Positions 46,561 to 54,328 of a stretch of 64,000 nt of DNA are shown here, piece after piece (position 1 is the first letter of the stretch; each line of letters begins with the position of its first letter). The notes beneath the pieces are model-generated. The model did no database searches. It was not told the DNA's origin and worked only from the letters and a program-made list of their open reading frames with translations. The stretch is from Pelagomonas calceolata. Its lineage: Eukaryota > Sar > Pelagophyceae > Pelagomonadales > Pelagomonadaceae. The DNA lies in contig CAKKNE010000001.1 in NCBI GenBank assembly GCA_918797485.1, positions 4,216,001 through 4,280,000 on the forward strand, given 5' to 3'. Made by a program: the position numbers and the translations under genes.

Positions 46561-47025
46561 ATGGCGAAGGCGGCGGCCAAGAAGCAGGCCAAGGCCCAGG
46601 CCGCCGCAAAGAGCACCTACCAGCCCCTAATTGCAGCCGTGGTCCTCTGGTACGCGGCGATACGTTTGTACTACAAGCAAGGCGAGCGCATCCACTACTA
46701 TGCATTGGGCGGCTGCCTGCTGATCTACAAAATTACGCTGCCGATGGCGATCGAGGCGTCCGTCGCGCCCGAGGGCTCGATCACGGGCTATTTCTTCGAC
46801 GTCATGGTGCTGACGTTGTTTACGCAAACGCTCAGCACGTACACGGACAAGGCCTGGTACATCCTGTTGATCGTGCCGGCGTTCGGCGTCTTCAAGGCCG
46901 GCTCGGCCTGGTTCGGGAAACTCTCGAGTTCGGCCGCGAAAAGCGCCGAGAAGCCCGAGGACGAGGCCCCCGCGGGGCCCAAGAAGGAACGCAAGCCGAA
47001 GCGGAAAACCATGAAGTCGCGATGA
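46561..47025 (+). CDS. TMEM208: TMEM208/SND2-like ER membrane protein
   Basis: 154 residues from ATG 46561. A Lys/Ala-rich N-terminus (KKQAKAQAAAKS) and three to four membrane helices: YQPLIAAVVLWYAAIRLYY, YYALGGCLLIYKITLPMAI, YFFDVMVLTLFTQTLSTY, WYILLIVPAFGVFKAGSAW, then a short basic tail ending KKERKPKRKTMKSR. Length, helix spacing and basic ends match TMEM208/Snd2, a component of SRP-independent insertion of proteins into the ER membrane. Similarity is by architecture more than by invariant residues. Confidence 0.65.
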   Translation: MAKAAAKKQAKAQAAAKSTYQPLIAAVVLWYAAIRLYYKQGERIHYYALGGCLLIYKITLPMAIEASVAPEGSITGYFFDVMVLTLFTQTLSTYTDKAWYILLIVPAFGVFKAGSAWFGKLSSSAAKSAEKPEDEAPAGPKKERKPKRKTMKSR

Positions 47026-47266
47026 TCGCCGCCGCCGGCGCTTGCTTTGTGTGTGGAGTAAGCACTAGGAACCTAGAGTGTTCGGAGGAGTGCGTCGTCG
47101 CACCAATGCACGCGCGCGGAGAGATGCAGCGCAACCCGACACACAGCGCATCTCATCAAGCAGGGAGAGCGCCGAGCCCTTTGCCTGCTGGGGCTGCCCC
47201 GCGAGCACGACTCGCCCAAGAAATAGCTGCAGGCAGCCCTCACGCCGTCGAGCCGAGGAAACAACC

Positions 47267-48706
47267 ATGGTCGCCGTGCGCCTCGACGACGGGAATGGGC
47301 TCGGCGTCATGAGCTGGGGCCAGCGGCCCGGGAACGGCCCGCCCGCGCGGACGGCCGTCTGGGAGGATACGAGCAACCTCACGCCGGGCTCGCCCCAGCC
47401 TCGCGAGGGCTCGCTCTTTACGAATCCGGAAGACGTCAATCAATCAACGCAGATGGCGCCGAACGCGCCGCGGGCCGTCACAATCTACCCCTTCGGGGCG
47501 GCCGTGCCGCTCAACGGCCGCCAGAAGGTCGACCGGTGGCACAACTCCCTGCCGCTGCCCCTCGTGAAACGCGAGCCGCCGGCCTGGGCCGCCGCGTCGA
47601 ACTCGCTGTCGTCGTTTCGCCGGCCGGCGTCGTGGGACGAGGCCCTCGCGGTCGGGCCGGCGCGGCCTTCAATTCAAACGTTTCCGGCGCCCCTCGTGCC
47701 GCCCCAGTACAAGCTCGAGGAGGAACGATTACAAAGAGAAGCGGAGTGGGACCGGCGCCGCGTCGCCGGCGCGCGGCTCGGCAACACGCGAGCGGCCGTG
47801 GACCACGCGCCGCCCGCACTCATTGGCCTGCGCCAGGAGACGGTGCCGGCGTTTGCGTCGACCCTGCCCCGGGACCCGAGCCGCTCTGAAATGGGCGGCG
47901 AGGTCGTGCCGGCGCCGGGCCAGCTCCCGGAGTCCGGTTTGTTTATCGTGAAGAAGCCCGCGCACACGAGACCGACGACGTGCTACCTGGTCGGGGGCGG
48001 CACGGGCCGCGTCGATCGCGGCGTCCTGACGGCCACGTCGTATCCCATGGAGGACGTCGAGGCGTCGCGGCGGTGCGCCGAGCGCCGGGCTTACGAAGAG
48101 CGGCGCAAGGGCCCGAGTGGGAGGCAGCGGACTACCTACGCGCCGAATTCGGCGGTGCCGCGGACTGCCTACGCCGCGCCGGCGGCGCCGGCGCTCGGCG
48201 GCAAGGAGCACCTCCGCGCGAACGCGGCGGCGGCGCCCGCGGCGATCCCGTCGCTGCGCCAGTTCCCCGAGGGCGGGCGCGTCCACCCGCCGCCGATCGA
48301 AAAAGGCCACCTGGAATACGTGCAGCCCACGCTCGTCGAGGCGTTAAGGGGAGGCGCGTCGCCGAAGCCGCCGTGGGTCGAGATGCGCGAGGCGCGGTCG
48401 ACGACCTGCGCCGACAAGACCTTCGAGACGCACGTGGGACCCTTCCGGCAGCCGGCGTCGATCCACTCCCCGTTCCCGGTGCGCGGGCGGAGGCCCCAGC
48501 TGCGGGCGGCGGCGTGGCCCGCGACGGCGGGGGCGCTCGAATTGCGGCGGACCCTCCGCCAGTCCCACGCGCTCGCGCGCGACTGCATGTACGTCAACGC
48601 GGACAAGATGAACGGCTTCGGCGCGTCGGACACGTCCTACGGCCAGGTGTTCGAGATCGCGGCCCCGGACCTCCGGAGGGGCGGCTTCAGGGGGCCACGG
48701 AGGTAA
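47267..48706 (+). CDS. Arg/Pro-rich orphan with short recurring motifs
   Basis: About 479 residues from ATG 47267 (context ACAACCATGG). No membrane or catalytic domain. Pro/Arg/Ala/Trp-rich with scattered conserved-looking segments: VDRWHNSLPLPLVKREPP, PPQYKLEEERLQREAEWDRR, SLRQFPEGGRVHPPP, TCADKTFETHVGPFRQPAS and CMYVNADKMNGFGASDTSYG. Extended proteins with spaced Tyr/Pro/Arg motifs are often cytoskeletal or microtubule-inner proteins; this is only a suggestion. Good codon bias supports a real gene. Confidence 0.6.
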   Translation: MVAVRLDDGNGLGVMSWGQRPGNGPPARTAVWEDTSNLTPGSPQPREGSLFTNPEDVNQSTQMAPNAPRAVTIYPFGAAVPLNGRQKVDRWHNSLPLPLVKREPPAWAAASNSLSSFRRPASWDEALAVGPARPSIQTFPAPLVPPQYKLEEERLQREAEWDRRRVAGARLGNTRAAVDHAPPALIGLRQETVPAFASTLPRDPSRSEMGGEVVPAPGQLPESGLFIVKKPAHTRPTTCYLVGGGTGRVDRGVLTATSYPMEDVEASRRCAERRAYEERRKGPSGRQRTTYAPNSAVPRTAYAAPAAPALGGKEHLRANAAAAPAAIPSLRQFPEGGRVHPPPIEKGHLEYVQPTLVEALRGGASPKPPWVEMREARSTTCADKTFETHVGPFRQPASIHSPFPVRGRRPQLRAAAWPATAGALELRRTLRQSHALARDCMYVNADKMNGFGASDTSYGQVFEIAAPDLRRGGFRGPRR

Positions 48707-48717
48707 TCGCTTTTTTT

Positions 48718-48738
48718 CTAGTGTCTTTCGACCGCTAG
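48718..48738 (+). promoter_or_regulatory. CTAG-bounded promoter element, copy 5
   Basis: 21 bp: CTAGTGTCTTTCGACCGCTAG broken here as CTAGTGTCTTT, CGACCGCTAG. It starts 12 bp after the previous stop codon and ends 151 bp before the ATG at 48890. Confidence 0.55.
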
Positions 48739-48889
48739 CTCAGCTTTTAGGACTGGCCCCTTTACCTCAGGCTCGCGGGCTCTATTTATGCCGCTCAGAC
48801 GTTTGCGCAGCCTTGCCAATCATTGCCAGTGCGTGAGGCGCCGCAGCGCGCTTACCTTGCCGCCTATCTCAAACTAGTTTAAACTCAGC

Positions 48890-49501
48890 ATGGACTCGTC
48901 CTCCAACGCCGCCAACGACGTCGAATCGATGAGTATAAAGGAGATGAAGGCGCTCATAACCAAAGCTGGACTGTCGCATACGGATTGCTTCGAGAAGAGC
49001 GACCTCCGACAACGCGCGCGCGAGGCGCTCGCAAAGACCGCGTCGGCGGAGACGCAACTCTCGGAGTCCGACGAGATCGAGGACAGCGAAAACGACGACG
49101 CGCCGCCGGCGAAGCGCGCCAAGGCGGACGATGCGAAGAAGCCGCATGTCTACGCGCTGCTGATCAGCACGGGCCAGACGAGCCTCGAGGACACGTCGAT
49201 CATCGGCCTCTACAAGACCTGGGCGGACGCGATCAAGAAGGCGAAGCACGTCTTAGCGTGGGGCGAGAGCGGCAAAGGGGGCGAGTTCTGGAACCCGGTG
49301 GAGAACGACGGCATGATCCCCCTCGGAGGGGACATCGACGACGAGTACGGCGAGAATCTCGAAGACTACAACGACAAGACGGATAAGTACCGGACCGAGC
49401 CGAAGAGAAGTACGGATGGGATCGAGGTCGCGTCGGCGACGAACGGCCAGGGCGATTATGGAAACATGTCGATGTGTATCCAGAAGGTCGCGCTGCCGTA
49501 G
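48890..49501 (+). CDS. Protein with N-terminal SAP/MANF-C-like helix pair and uncharacterised C-terminal domain
   Basis: 203 residues. Residues 10-45 (SMSIKEMKALITKAGLSHTD, then CFEKSDLRQRAREAL) match the SAP-like helix-extension-helix found at the C-terminus of MANF/ARMET and in some ubiquitin-pathway proteins (EKSDL signature). A short acidic linker with a nuclear-signal-like PAKRAKADDAKK follows. The C-terminal ~110 residues (HVYALLISTGQT, IIGLYKTWADAIKKAKHVLAW, MSMCIQKVAL) look globular alpha/beta and are not recognised. Confidence 0.6.
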   Translation: MDSSSNAANDVESMSIKEMKALITKAGLSHTDCFEKSDLRQRAREALAKTASAETQLSESDEIEDSENDDAPPAKRAKADDAKKPHVYALLISTGQTSLEDTSIIGLYKTWADAIKKAKHVLAWGESGKGGEFWNPVENDGMIPLGGDIDDEYGENLEDYNDKTDKYRTEPKRSTDGIEVASATNGQGDYGNMSMCIQKVALP

Positions 49502-49582
49502 TAGACACTGCTGGAGGTGCCCTGTATTAAGTGATTCTTTGTGAACATCCTAGAGAAGACAAGTACCGGCACATTAGAGTAT

Positions 49583-50239
49583 CTAGCGGACGTTCACGGC
49601 CTCGACCTCGAGGACGAAGAAGTTCTCCGGATCCATCTTCGCGAGCTCGCGCTCGATCTGCCGCCGCGCCCCGTAATCTTCGGGTACGGGACCCGGGCTT
49701 GATTTGAGCGGCTGCGTATACGACAGGCGCGTCGGGACCACAATCCTCCGCACGCCGCCCTTTTTCATGCCGAGGACGGCCTCATCGAGGCCCGGCAGCG
49801 CCGCGTTCGAGCCAACGGTGAACAGGAACGGGTCGTTCGGGGCCGACATGCCGCTCAGCTTGAGGATGCCCGCGTCGGGGCCCGATGCCACTTGTCCAAA
49901 CGATGATGTAACGAAGTAGCCATTCGACCGCCTCAGCACCCATTGCAGCGAGACGCGCGACCCTGACGAAGCACCGGCACCGCTGCCTTCCTTGAGGTCG
50001 ATATAACGCACACCACTCTTCAATTTCTGCATCGCACCGACGGATTTGCCCGGCGCTGCAAGCTGTTCGACCTCGGCGAGCGCCGGCACGGCGATGGTAG
50101 CGGCCAACGCCGCCGCGGTGTCCATCACGGCGCGCCGAGAGAGCAGCGGTTGTGTGCGCATGGCTGAGGCCAGCGTTGCGCAAGTCAGGACCAGCGATGC
50201 GCGTGTAGCGCGTCTGTGCATTGTTGAACCGGAGAGCAT
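49583..50239 (-). CDS. FKBP-type peptidyl-prolyl isomerase, thylakoid lumen
   Basis: 218 residues (ATG 50239) or 212 (ATG 50221). A tripartite leader is visible: a signal peptide (SLVLTCATLASA), a short transit segment, then a twin-arginine lumen signal (SRRAVMDTAAALAATIAV, cleavage after ALA). The FKBP domain follows: SGVRYIDLKEGSGAGASSG, VSLQWVLRRSNGYFVTSSF, FTVGSNAALPGLDEAVLGMK and GGVRRIVVPTRLSY. Several active-site aromatics differ from FKBP12, as is usual for lumenal FKBPs, so isomerase activity may be weak. Role: folding or assembly of photosynthetic complexes (family knowledge). Confidence 0.82.
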   Translation of the reverse strand: MLSGSTMHRRATRASLVLTCATLASAMRTQPLLSRRAVMDTAAALAATIAVPALAEVEQLAAPGKSVGAMQKLKSGVRYIDLKEGSGAGASSGSRVSLQWVLRRSNGYFVTSSFGQVASGPDAGILKLSGMSAPNDPFLFTVGSNAALPGLDEAVLGMKKGGVRRIVVPTRLSYTQPLKSSPGPVPEDYGARRQIERELAKMDPENFFVLEVEAVNVR

Positions 50240-50417
50240 GCAAGCCTATACTGCCGTCACGTTGCCGCAGCGATCGCGTGCGTACTGTGGGTCCCAAGTA
50301 ATGGCCAGAACGTGTGCAAGCGCGCTAAACTAGCTACTCCTGGCACCGCTGCGCTTGAAAAACGCGATGACAAAAACCCGCGCACAACTGGAACAGCAGA
50401 ATCTGATGTACTTGTCT

Positions 50418-51569
50418 TCAAGAATTACCCCCCGGCGCCGGCGCCGGAAACGCGTATTGCCCGGAAGTGGGCGAGCCCATGGCCACCATCGGCATGACGA
50501 CCTGGCCGTTCGTCGGCGAGCCAGGGAAGCCGACGAACTGGCCGTTCGTGGGCGACCCGTTCTGGGGGGGTACCATGACGAACTGCGTGCCCGGCGGGAC
50601 CATGACCGCGCCGGGCGGCGGCCCCCGTCCGCCATACATGGACGGGTGGACGACGACACCGATCGGGACGCCGTTCGGGCCGAGTGCGATCTGCTGGCCC
50701 GGCGGCAGTAGTATCGGAGGGGCCATGGGTAAGGGTTTTGGTGGAGGCGGCGCCTTCTTGCGCGCGGCGGGCTTCTTCCTAGGTCTCGCGCTCTGCGCCG
50801 CCTCCTGCGCCTTCCGCGCCGTGTAGCCGGCGGGTCGCAGCACGGAGCGCGTCGTGTCGCCCGACGGTAATGTGGTACAAGCTAATGCTTGGAGTAAGCA
50901 CCTAGCGTGTTTTCGCTGGTGCTCGACGTCCGTCGGGATGGGCAGGACCTCGAAGTCATCATTCCTCCGTTTCAACGACGGCACTTCCCCATTTCTCGCA
51001 GCGGCTTCCAGGCGGCCCATTTGTCTTGCGCATTTCTGGATGAGGTCGGCGGACGTCCCGAGAGCGCTCACGACCGTACCCAGGCCGCTCTCAGCGTTCT
51101 CCTCCTCGGGCTCGTTGAGGTCCTTGGCCAGGCGCCGCATGTTCCGCCGCATCGTCGAGTACCAGTGGTTCTTGATGGCGTTGTCCGTGCGACCCGGCAG
51201 TAGTTTCGCGATCTCCGCCCACTTGTTGCCCAGGCGCTGCTGGGCCTCGTAGATCACGTTCTCCTCCTGCTCGGACCACGGTTCTCTTTTAATCCCCGGG
51301 TCCAAGTGGTTGAGCCACCGCGTCCGGCACTGCTTGCCAGATCTGAAACCAGGGACCTCCTTGTTGAGCTCCTGCGAGATGATGGCCCAGCGCTTCGTCC
51401 CGTGCTTGCCCACTAATCTCATAATCGCGTCGTCCTCCTTGCGGCTCCACGCTCTTCTTTGAGAGGCCTCGTGCGAGTAGCCCCTCCTCAGTTCGGCGCC
51501 CTCGGGCGCGGGGATCTGGCCGCCCCGGAACTCGTCCATCATCGTCGGCGGGGCGAGGGGCTGCGCCAT
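50418..51569 (-). CDS. Two-repeat (R2R3-like) Myb transcription factor
   Basis: 383 residues from ATG 51567-51569. R2 (about residues 37-90): [20 protein letters not shown] then [23 protein letters not shown]3 (about 91-146): [20 protein letters not shown], then [20 protein letters not shown] followed by WYSTMRR. All regular tryptophans of R2 and the usual R3 set are present, and the R3 recognition helix (DNAIKNHW) is typical of animal and plant Mybs that bind an AACNG core. After a Lys/Pro linker the C-terminus repeats GSPTNGQ(F/V)V units several times, probably an activation or interaction tail. Confidence 0.9.
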   Translation of the reverse strand: MAQPLAPPTMMDEFRGGQIPAPEGAELRRGYSHEASQRRAWSRKEDDAIMRLVGKHGTKRWAIISQELNKEVPGFRSGKQCRTRWLNHLDPGIKREPWSEQEENVIYEAQQRLGNKWAEIAKLLPGRTDNAIKNHWYSTMRRNMRRLAKDLNEPEEENAESGLGTVVSALGTSADLIQKCARQMGRLEAAARNGEVPSLKRRNDDFEVLPIPTDVEHQRKHARCLLQALACTTLPSGDTTRSVLRPAGYTARKAQEAAQSARPRKKPAARKKAPPPPKPLPMAPPILLPPGQQIALGPNGVPIGVVVHPSMYGGRGPPPGAVMVPPGTQFVMVPPQNGSPTNGQFVGFPGSPTNGQVVMPMVAMGSPTSGQYAFPAPAPGGNS

Positions 51570-52073
51570 GGTGCTCGCGCGCGTTGACGGCGTGCGTGCT
51601 GGGCTGCTTTCGGGGGGCAGCGTGGGCCAGCGGCGCGCGCGGCCTTCGCGGCTACTGGTGCTCTGTGGCAGCGACCGTCGAACCCGACGATGCCCGCGTT
51701 GAGTGTCGTTGACCGAGGCGTACGCGCCGGACGTTTAGCAAGAGCTCCTAATTTTTGTCTTGAAACCCCTCGGCGGTGTCGGCTGGAGAGCGAAGTTCCG
51801 AGAGCCGTCTCGCAGTGCTTTGGAGGCCTCGTTGACGGCTGGACCGCTCCACGTTGACAAAACCCGTTTTGTGCGTCGAGTCGAGGCTCTCCGACCTCGC
51901 AAAGCCGAAACACCGTCCGTGGTGCAGCACAGGTCGCAAGAAAGCAGCGGCAGTACCACGGCTACCGTACCAATCACCTGCCGTCGCAGATTTTGCCGGC
52001 GCGCTCGCAGCAGCCGCGACTTTCGGCCGGCTTTACGCGTGGCACTCTCTACGCGCGCGCATTAGCAGCAGCG
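51570..52073. other. Divergent intergenic region, Myb / CNPY-like
   Basis: About 500 bp. A weakly coding-like frame runs through it on both strands but none has conserved features. No CTAG element found. Confidence 0.4.
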
Positions 52074-53021
52074 ATGGCGCGACTCCTCGTAGCGCTCGCG
52101 CTAACAACGCTCAGCAATGCCCAGATAGGCATGGAGGGCATGGGCATGGGTTCTGGCCGCCGCCAAAGAGACAAGGAGCCGCTCGCCTTCAAAGCTGATT
52201 TGCCCTGCATCAAGTGCGACGTCTGCGAGATCGTGGCGAGCGAAGTCTACCGAGAGGTCGAGAAACAGCGAGATGCCGCGCCGATGACCGTCAAAAATAC
52301 GAAGCCGGGTGCCCCCAAAGTCCAGGTCTCGTCGTTCTCGGAGGCGGACGTTTCTGCTGTTCTAGAAGGCGTTTGTAATAGGCGGAAGGAGCCCGGCGAG
52401 TGGCTCTGGTACGTCGATTTAGTTGAGACAGCGAAGAGCGTCTTCGGGACGGGCGCGCCGTGGCGCGGTCTAACTAAAAAAGAAAAAGCTTCGGGCAAGA
52501 ACTACCTCCAGGTGTATCGAACGCAAAGAGGTGGTGATATCCGGAAGTGGGACCGCGAATCGGCAACTGTCAAGAGATCTTGTGATTTACTGTTGGACGA
52601 CGACGTCGGCGATTTGGAAGACATTGTGGTACCGCTCTGGCGTGGTTTAAAAGATGAAAAAGAATTCAAAAAGCTGCTGTGCCGAGAAACGACGTCGCGG
52701 TGCGGCAAGGAACGAAAAGCGGTCAAAGAAAGGGAAGACCTCGAATTCAACAGGCAGGAGAAGACTCTGTTGGATACGGAGCGCATGATGGAGAACATGA
52801 AGGACCAGGGCATGCCCATGGTCATGCAGTCGCGCGAGGACATGATGGAGGAGCTCTACGAGCAGATGGAGGCCGAAGGTCTATCGAGGGAGGAGGCCGA
52901 CGCCTTCATGGAGTCGGTCCAGGGCGGGTCTGCTGCCGAGGAGGAGAGCGTTGATGAGGCGTTTTCTGCCGGCACGCAGGAGCCGGACTACGACGAGGAC
53001 GAGGGCGAGGGGGAGCTCTAA
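52074..53021 (+). CDS. Saposin/canopy (CNPY)-like secretory-pathway protein
   Basis: 315 residues from ATG 52074. Signal peptide MARLLVALALTTLSNA, then a Met/Gly stretch. A Cys-rich helical domain begins PCIKCDVCEIVASEVYREVE and continues to CNRRKEPGEWLW, SCDLLLDDDVGDLEDI, LLCRETTSRC, the cysteine order of saposin-like canopy/DUF3456 proteins, which act as ER chaperones for surface receptors. The C-terminal third is a charged coiled coil (LLDTERMMENMKDQGM, MMEELYEQMEAEGLSREE) with an acidic end GEGEL (no KDEL). Its stop codon lies inside the left copy of the duplicated segment at 53017-53127. Confidence 0.65.
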   Translation: MARLLVALALTTLSNAQIGMEGMGMGSGRRQRDKEPLAFKADLPCIKCDVCEIVASEVYREVEKQRDAAPMTVKNTKPGAPKVQVSSFSEADVSAVLEGVCNRRKEPGEWLWYVDLVETAKSVFGTGAPWRGLTKKEKASGKNYLQVYRTQRGGDIRKWDRESATVKRSCDLLLDDDVGDLEDIVVPLWRGLKDEKEFKKLLCRETTSRCGKERKAVKEREDLEFNRQEKTLLDTERMMENMKDQGMPMVMQSREDMMEELYEQMEAEGLSREEADAFMESVQGGSAAEEESVDEAFSAGTQEPDYDEDEGEGEL

Positions 53022-53127
53022 GTATTTAACACACATGACAGATGCCAGCGTGTGCCTTCTCAACAACGGCTCTAAGTTAGAGTTCTAAGTATTTAACAAA
53101 ACAGGTGCATGCCTTCTCAACAACCGG
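53017..53127. repeat. Imperfect tandem duplication covering two convergent stop codons
   Basis: Copy A 53017-53070 and copy B 53084-53127 share TCTAAGTATTTAACA at one end and TGCCTTCTCAACAAC at the other, with a 9-10 bp indel in the middle. Copy A carries the TAA of the CNPY-like gene; copy B encodes the last residues and stop of the minus-strand proteasome gene. Confidence 0.75.
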
Positions 53128-53879
53128 CGCCAGCCCTCGGCACCCTTCTCGGCGACGCACAAATTTAGCAGACCACCCGAGTAGGCGTCCCGGACGGCCG
53201 CCGTCGCAACGGCGCGCTCGGCGATCTCCAACGCCGCGGCGGCGTCCACCAACCCATCTAGATTCGCCTCGAGCGCCGGGTACGCGTAGACGCTACCGCT
53301 CCCGACGGCGAAGGCCGACCCCTTGAGCTCGTAGCCCTCGCCATCCACATAGTATAACGCGTCACTATCAAAGACCATCGTGCCAACGCCGTAGTCGTCG
53401 CCGCGCCGTCTTCGCAATAAAGACCCGAGCGTCCGCGCGGCTTGTGACGCTCTCAAAGGCGCACCGTTCTCGAGCTCGTGGAGCTTCGACAGGGCGCTCA
53501 GCAGCCTTAGCCAGCTCACGCAGTCCGCCGCCGAGCCGGCCATCGTGCCGAGCGTTTTCTTCGAGATGGGGATGATTTTTTCCGCTGAACTTCCGACGAA
53601 CGTGCCCAGCGACGCGCGGCTGTCGACGCAGCAGACCGTGCCGCCCTCGTACTGGAAGGCGACGGTCGTCGTGCCGTGAAAGCCTCTGGTGACGTCGTCT
53701 CCTAGCGAGGCTCTCGCCTGTGCCAGCTCGTGCGGCGGCACGTCGGCGACGTCATCCTTCATCGAGTCGAGCAAAGGGCTGTCGCGCTGGACGGCTCGTA
53801 ACTGCGCTACGAGCTCGAGGGGTGCGTCGCCGCTTGCCCGCGCGCACAGCAGCAGCAGCAGGGCGGCTGGGAGCCTCAT
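53085..53879 (-). CDS. Proteasome beta5-like subunit with an N-terminal signal peptide
   Basis: 264 residues from ATG 53877-53879. The mature domain starts at residue 70 after HG, as in PSMB5 (TTTVAF). Present: Thr1, Asp17 (CCVDSRAS), a Lys33 equivalent (K101, after a one-residue loop deletion), GTMAGSAADCVSWLRLL, YYVDGEGYELKGSAFAVGSG and RDAYSGGLLNL. These are the chymotrypsin-like beta5 hallmarks. Unusual: the N-terminus MRLPAALLLLLCARASGDAP is a good signal peptide, whereas ordinary beta subunits are cytosolic. It may be a periplastid or secretory-pathway paralog, or the leader may be part of a long propeptide. An upstream ATG is out of context. Confidence 0.8.
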   Translation of the reverse strand: MRLPAALLLLLCARASGDAPLELVAQLRAVQRDSPLLDSMKDDVADVPPHELAQARASLGDDVTRGFHGTTTVAFQYEGGTVCCVDSRASLGTFVGSSAEKIIPISKKTLGTMAGSAADCVSWLRLLSALSKLHELENGAPLRASQAARTLGSLLRRRRGDDYGVGTMVFDSDALYYVDGEGYELKGSAFAVGSGSVYAYPALEANLDGLVDAAAALEIAERAVATAAVRDAYSGGLLNLCVAEKGAEGWRRLLRRHAPVLLNT

Positions 53880-54328
53880 GGATGCGATGCCGGGCGCCCG
53901 GCGACGAAAAACAACTGCCGTCGATGGTTGTGGTCCAGAGCGGTGTTTCTTCTCTCGCACGTAGATTGATCGATGCGATGCGCGCAAGCCGGGTTGTGCT
54001 TGCTAGTGTCCTTACAGCGCTAGCTCTTTGCGCCTCCGGAAGCTTATATTTCCAGGGGGCAGTTAGACGCGTAAAATAGTAGTCCGAAGAGAGGCTTAAA
54101 AATTAAAAGATCCATCATGGCCAAAAACTGCGATGTGTTCTTCTTGTGGGTCTGGCAGTGCTAAAACCGGACACAGATCGAATTGCTGCGCGTCGGTAAT
54201 AGCTAACGAGCGCGCCAGCCTGCTGCGGTACGCTGCTGCGCGCTTGAGCTGTGAAACCGCAGCATTTGTAAGTTCTAAACACTGGCTGTGCAGAACAACT
54301 GCGCATAGTGGTGCGACGCGAGAGCAAA
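53880..54328. other. Divergent intergenic region with a CTAG element
   Basis: 450 bp between the beta5-like and GlmS-like starts. The CTAG element lies at 54002-54024. The remainder is relatively AT-rich (54060-54110) and non-coding. Confidence 0.5.
54002..54024 (+). promoter_or_regulatory. CTAG-bounded promoter element, copy 6
   Basis: 23 bp: GCTAGTGTCCTTACAG then CGCTAGC, with one extra C and a shorter middle than copies 1, 2 and 4. It lies 123 bp from the minus-strand start and about 305 bp from the plus-strand start. Confidence 0.6.

Noticed and set aside
47065-47076. CTAGGAACCTAG palindrome between two genes
   Set aside because: CTAG ends are present but the spacer is only 4 nt and the TGTCTTAC core is missing, so it was not counted with the dispersed element.
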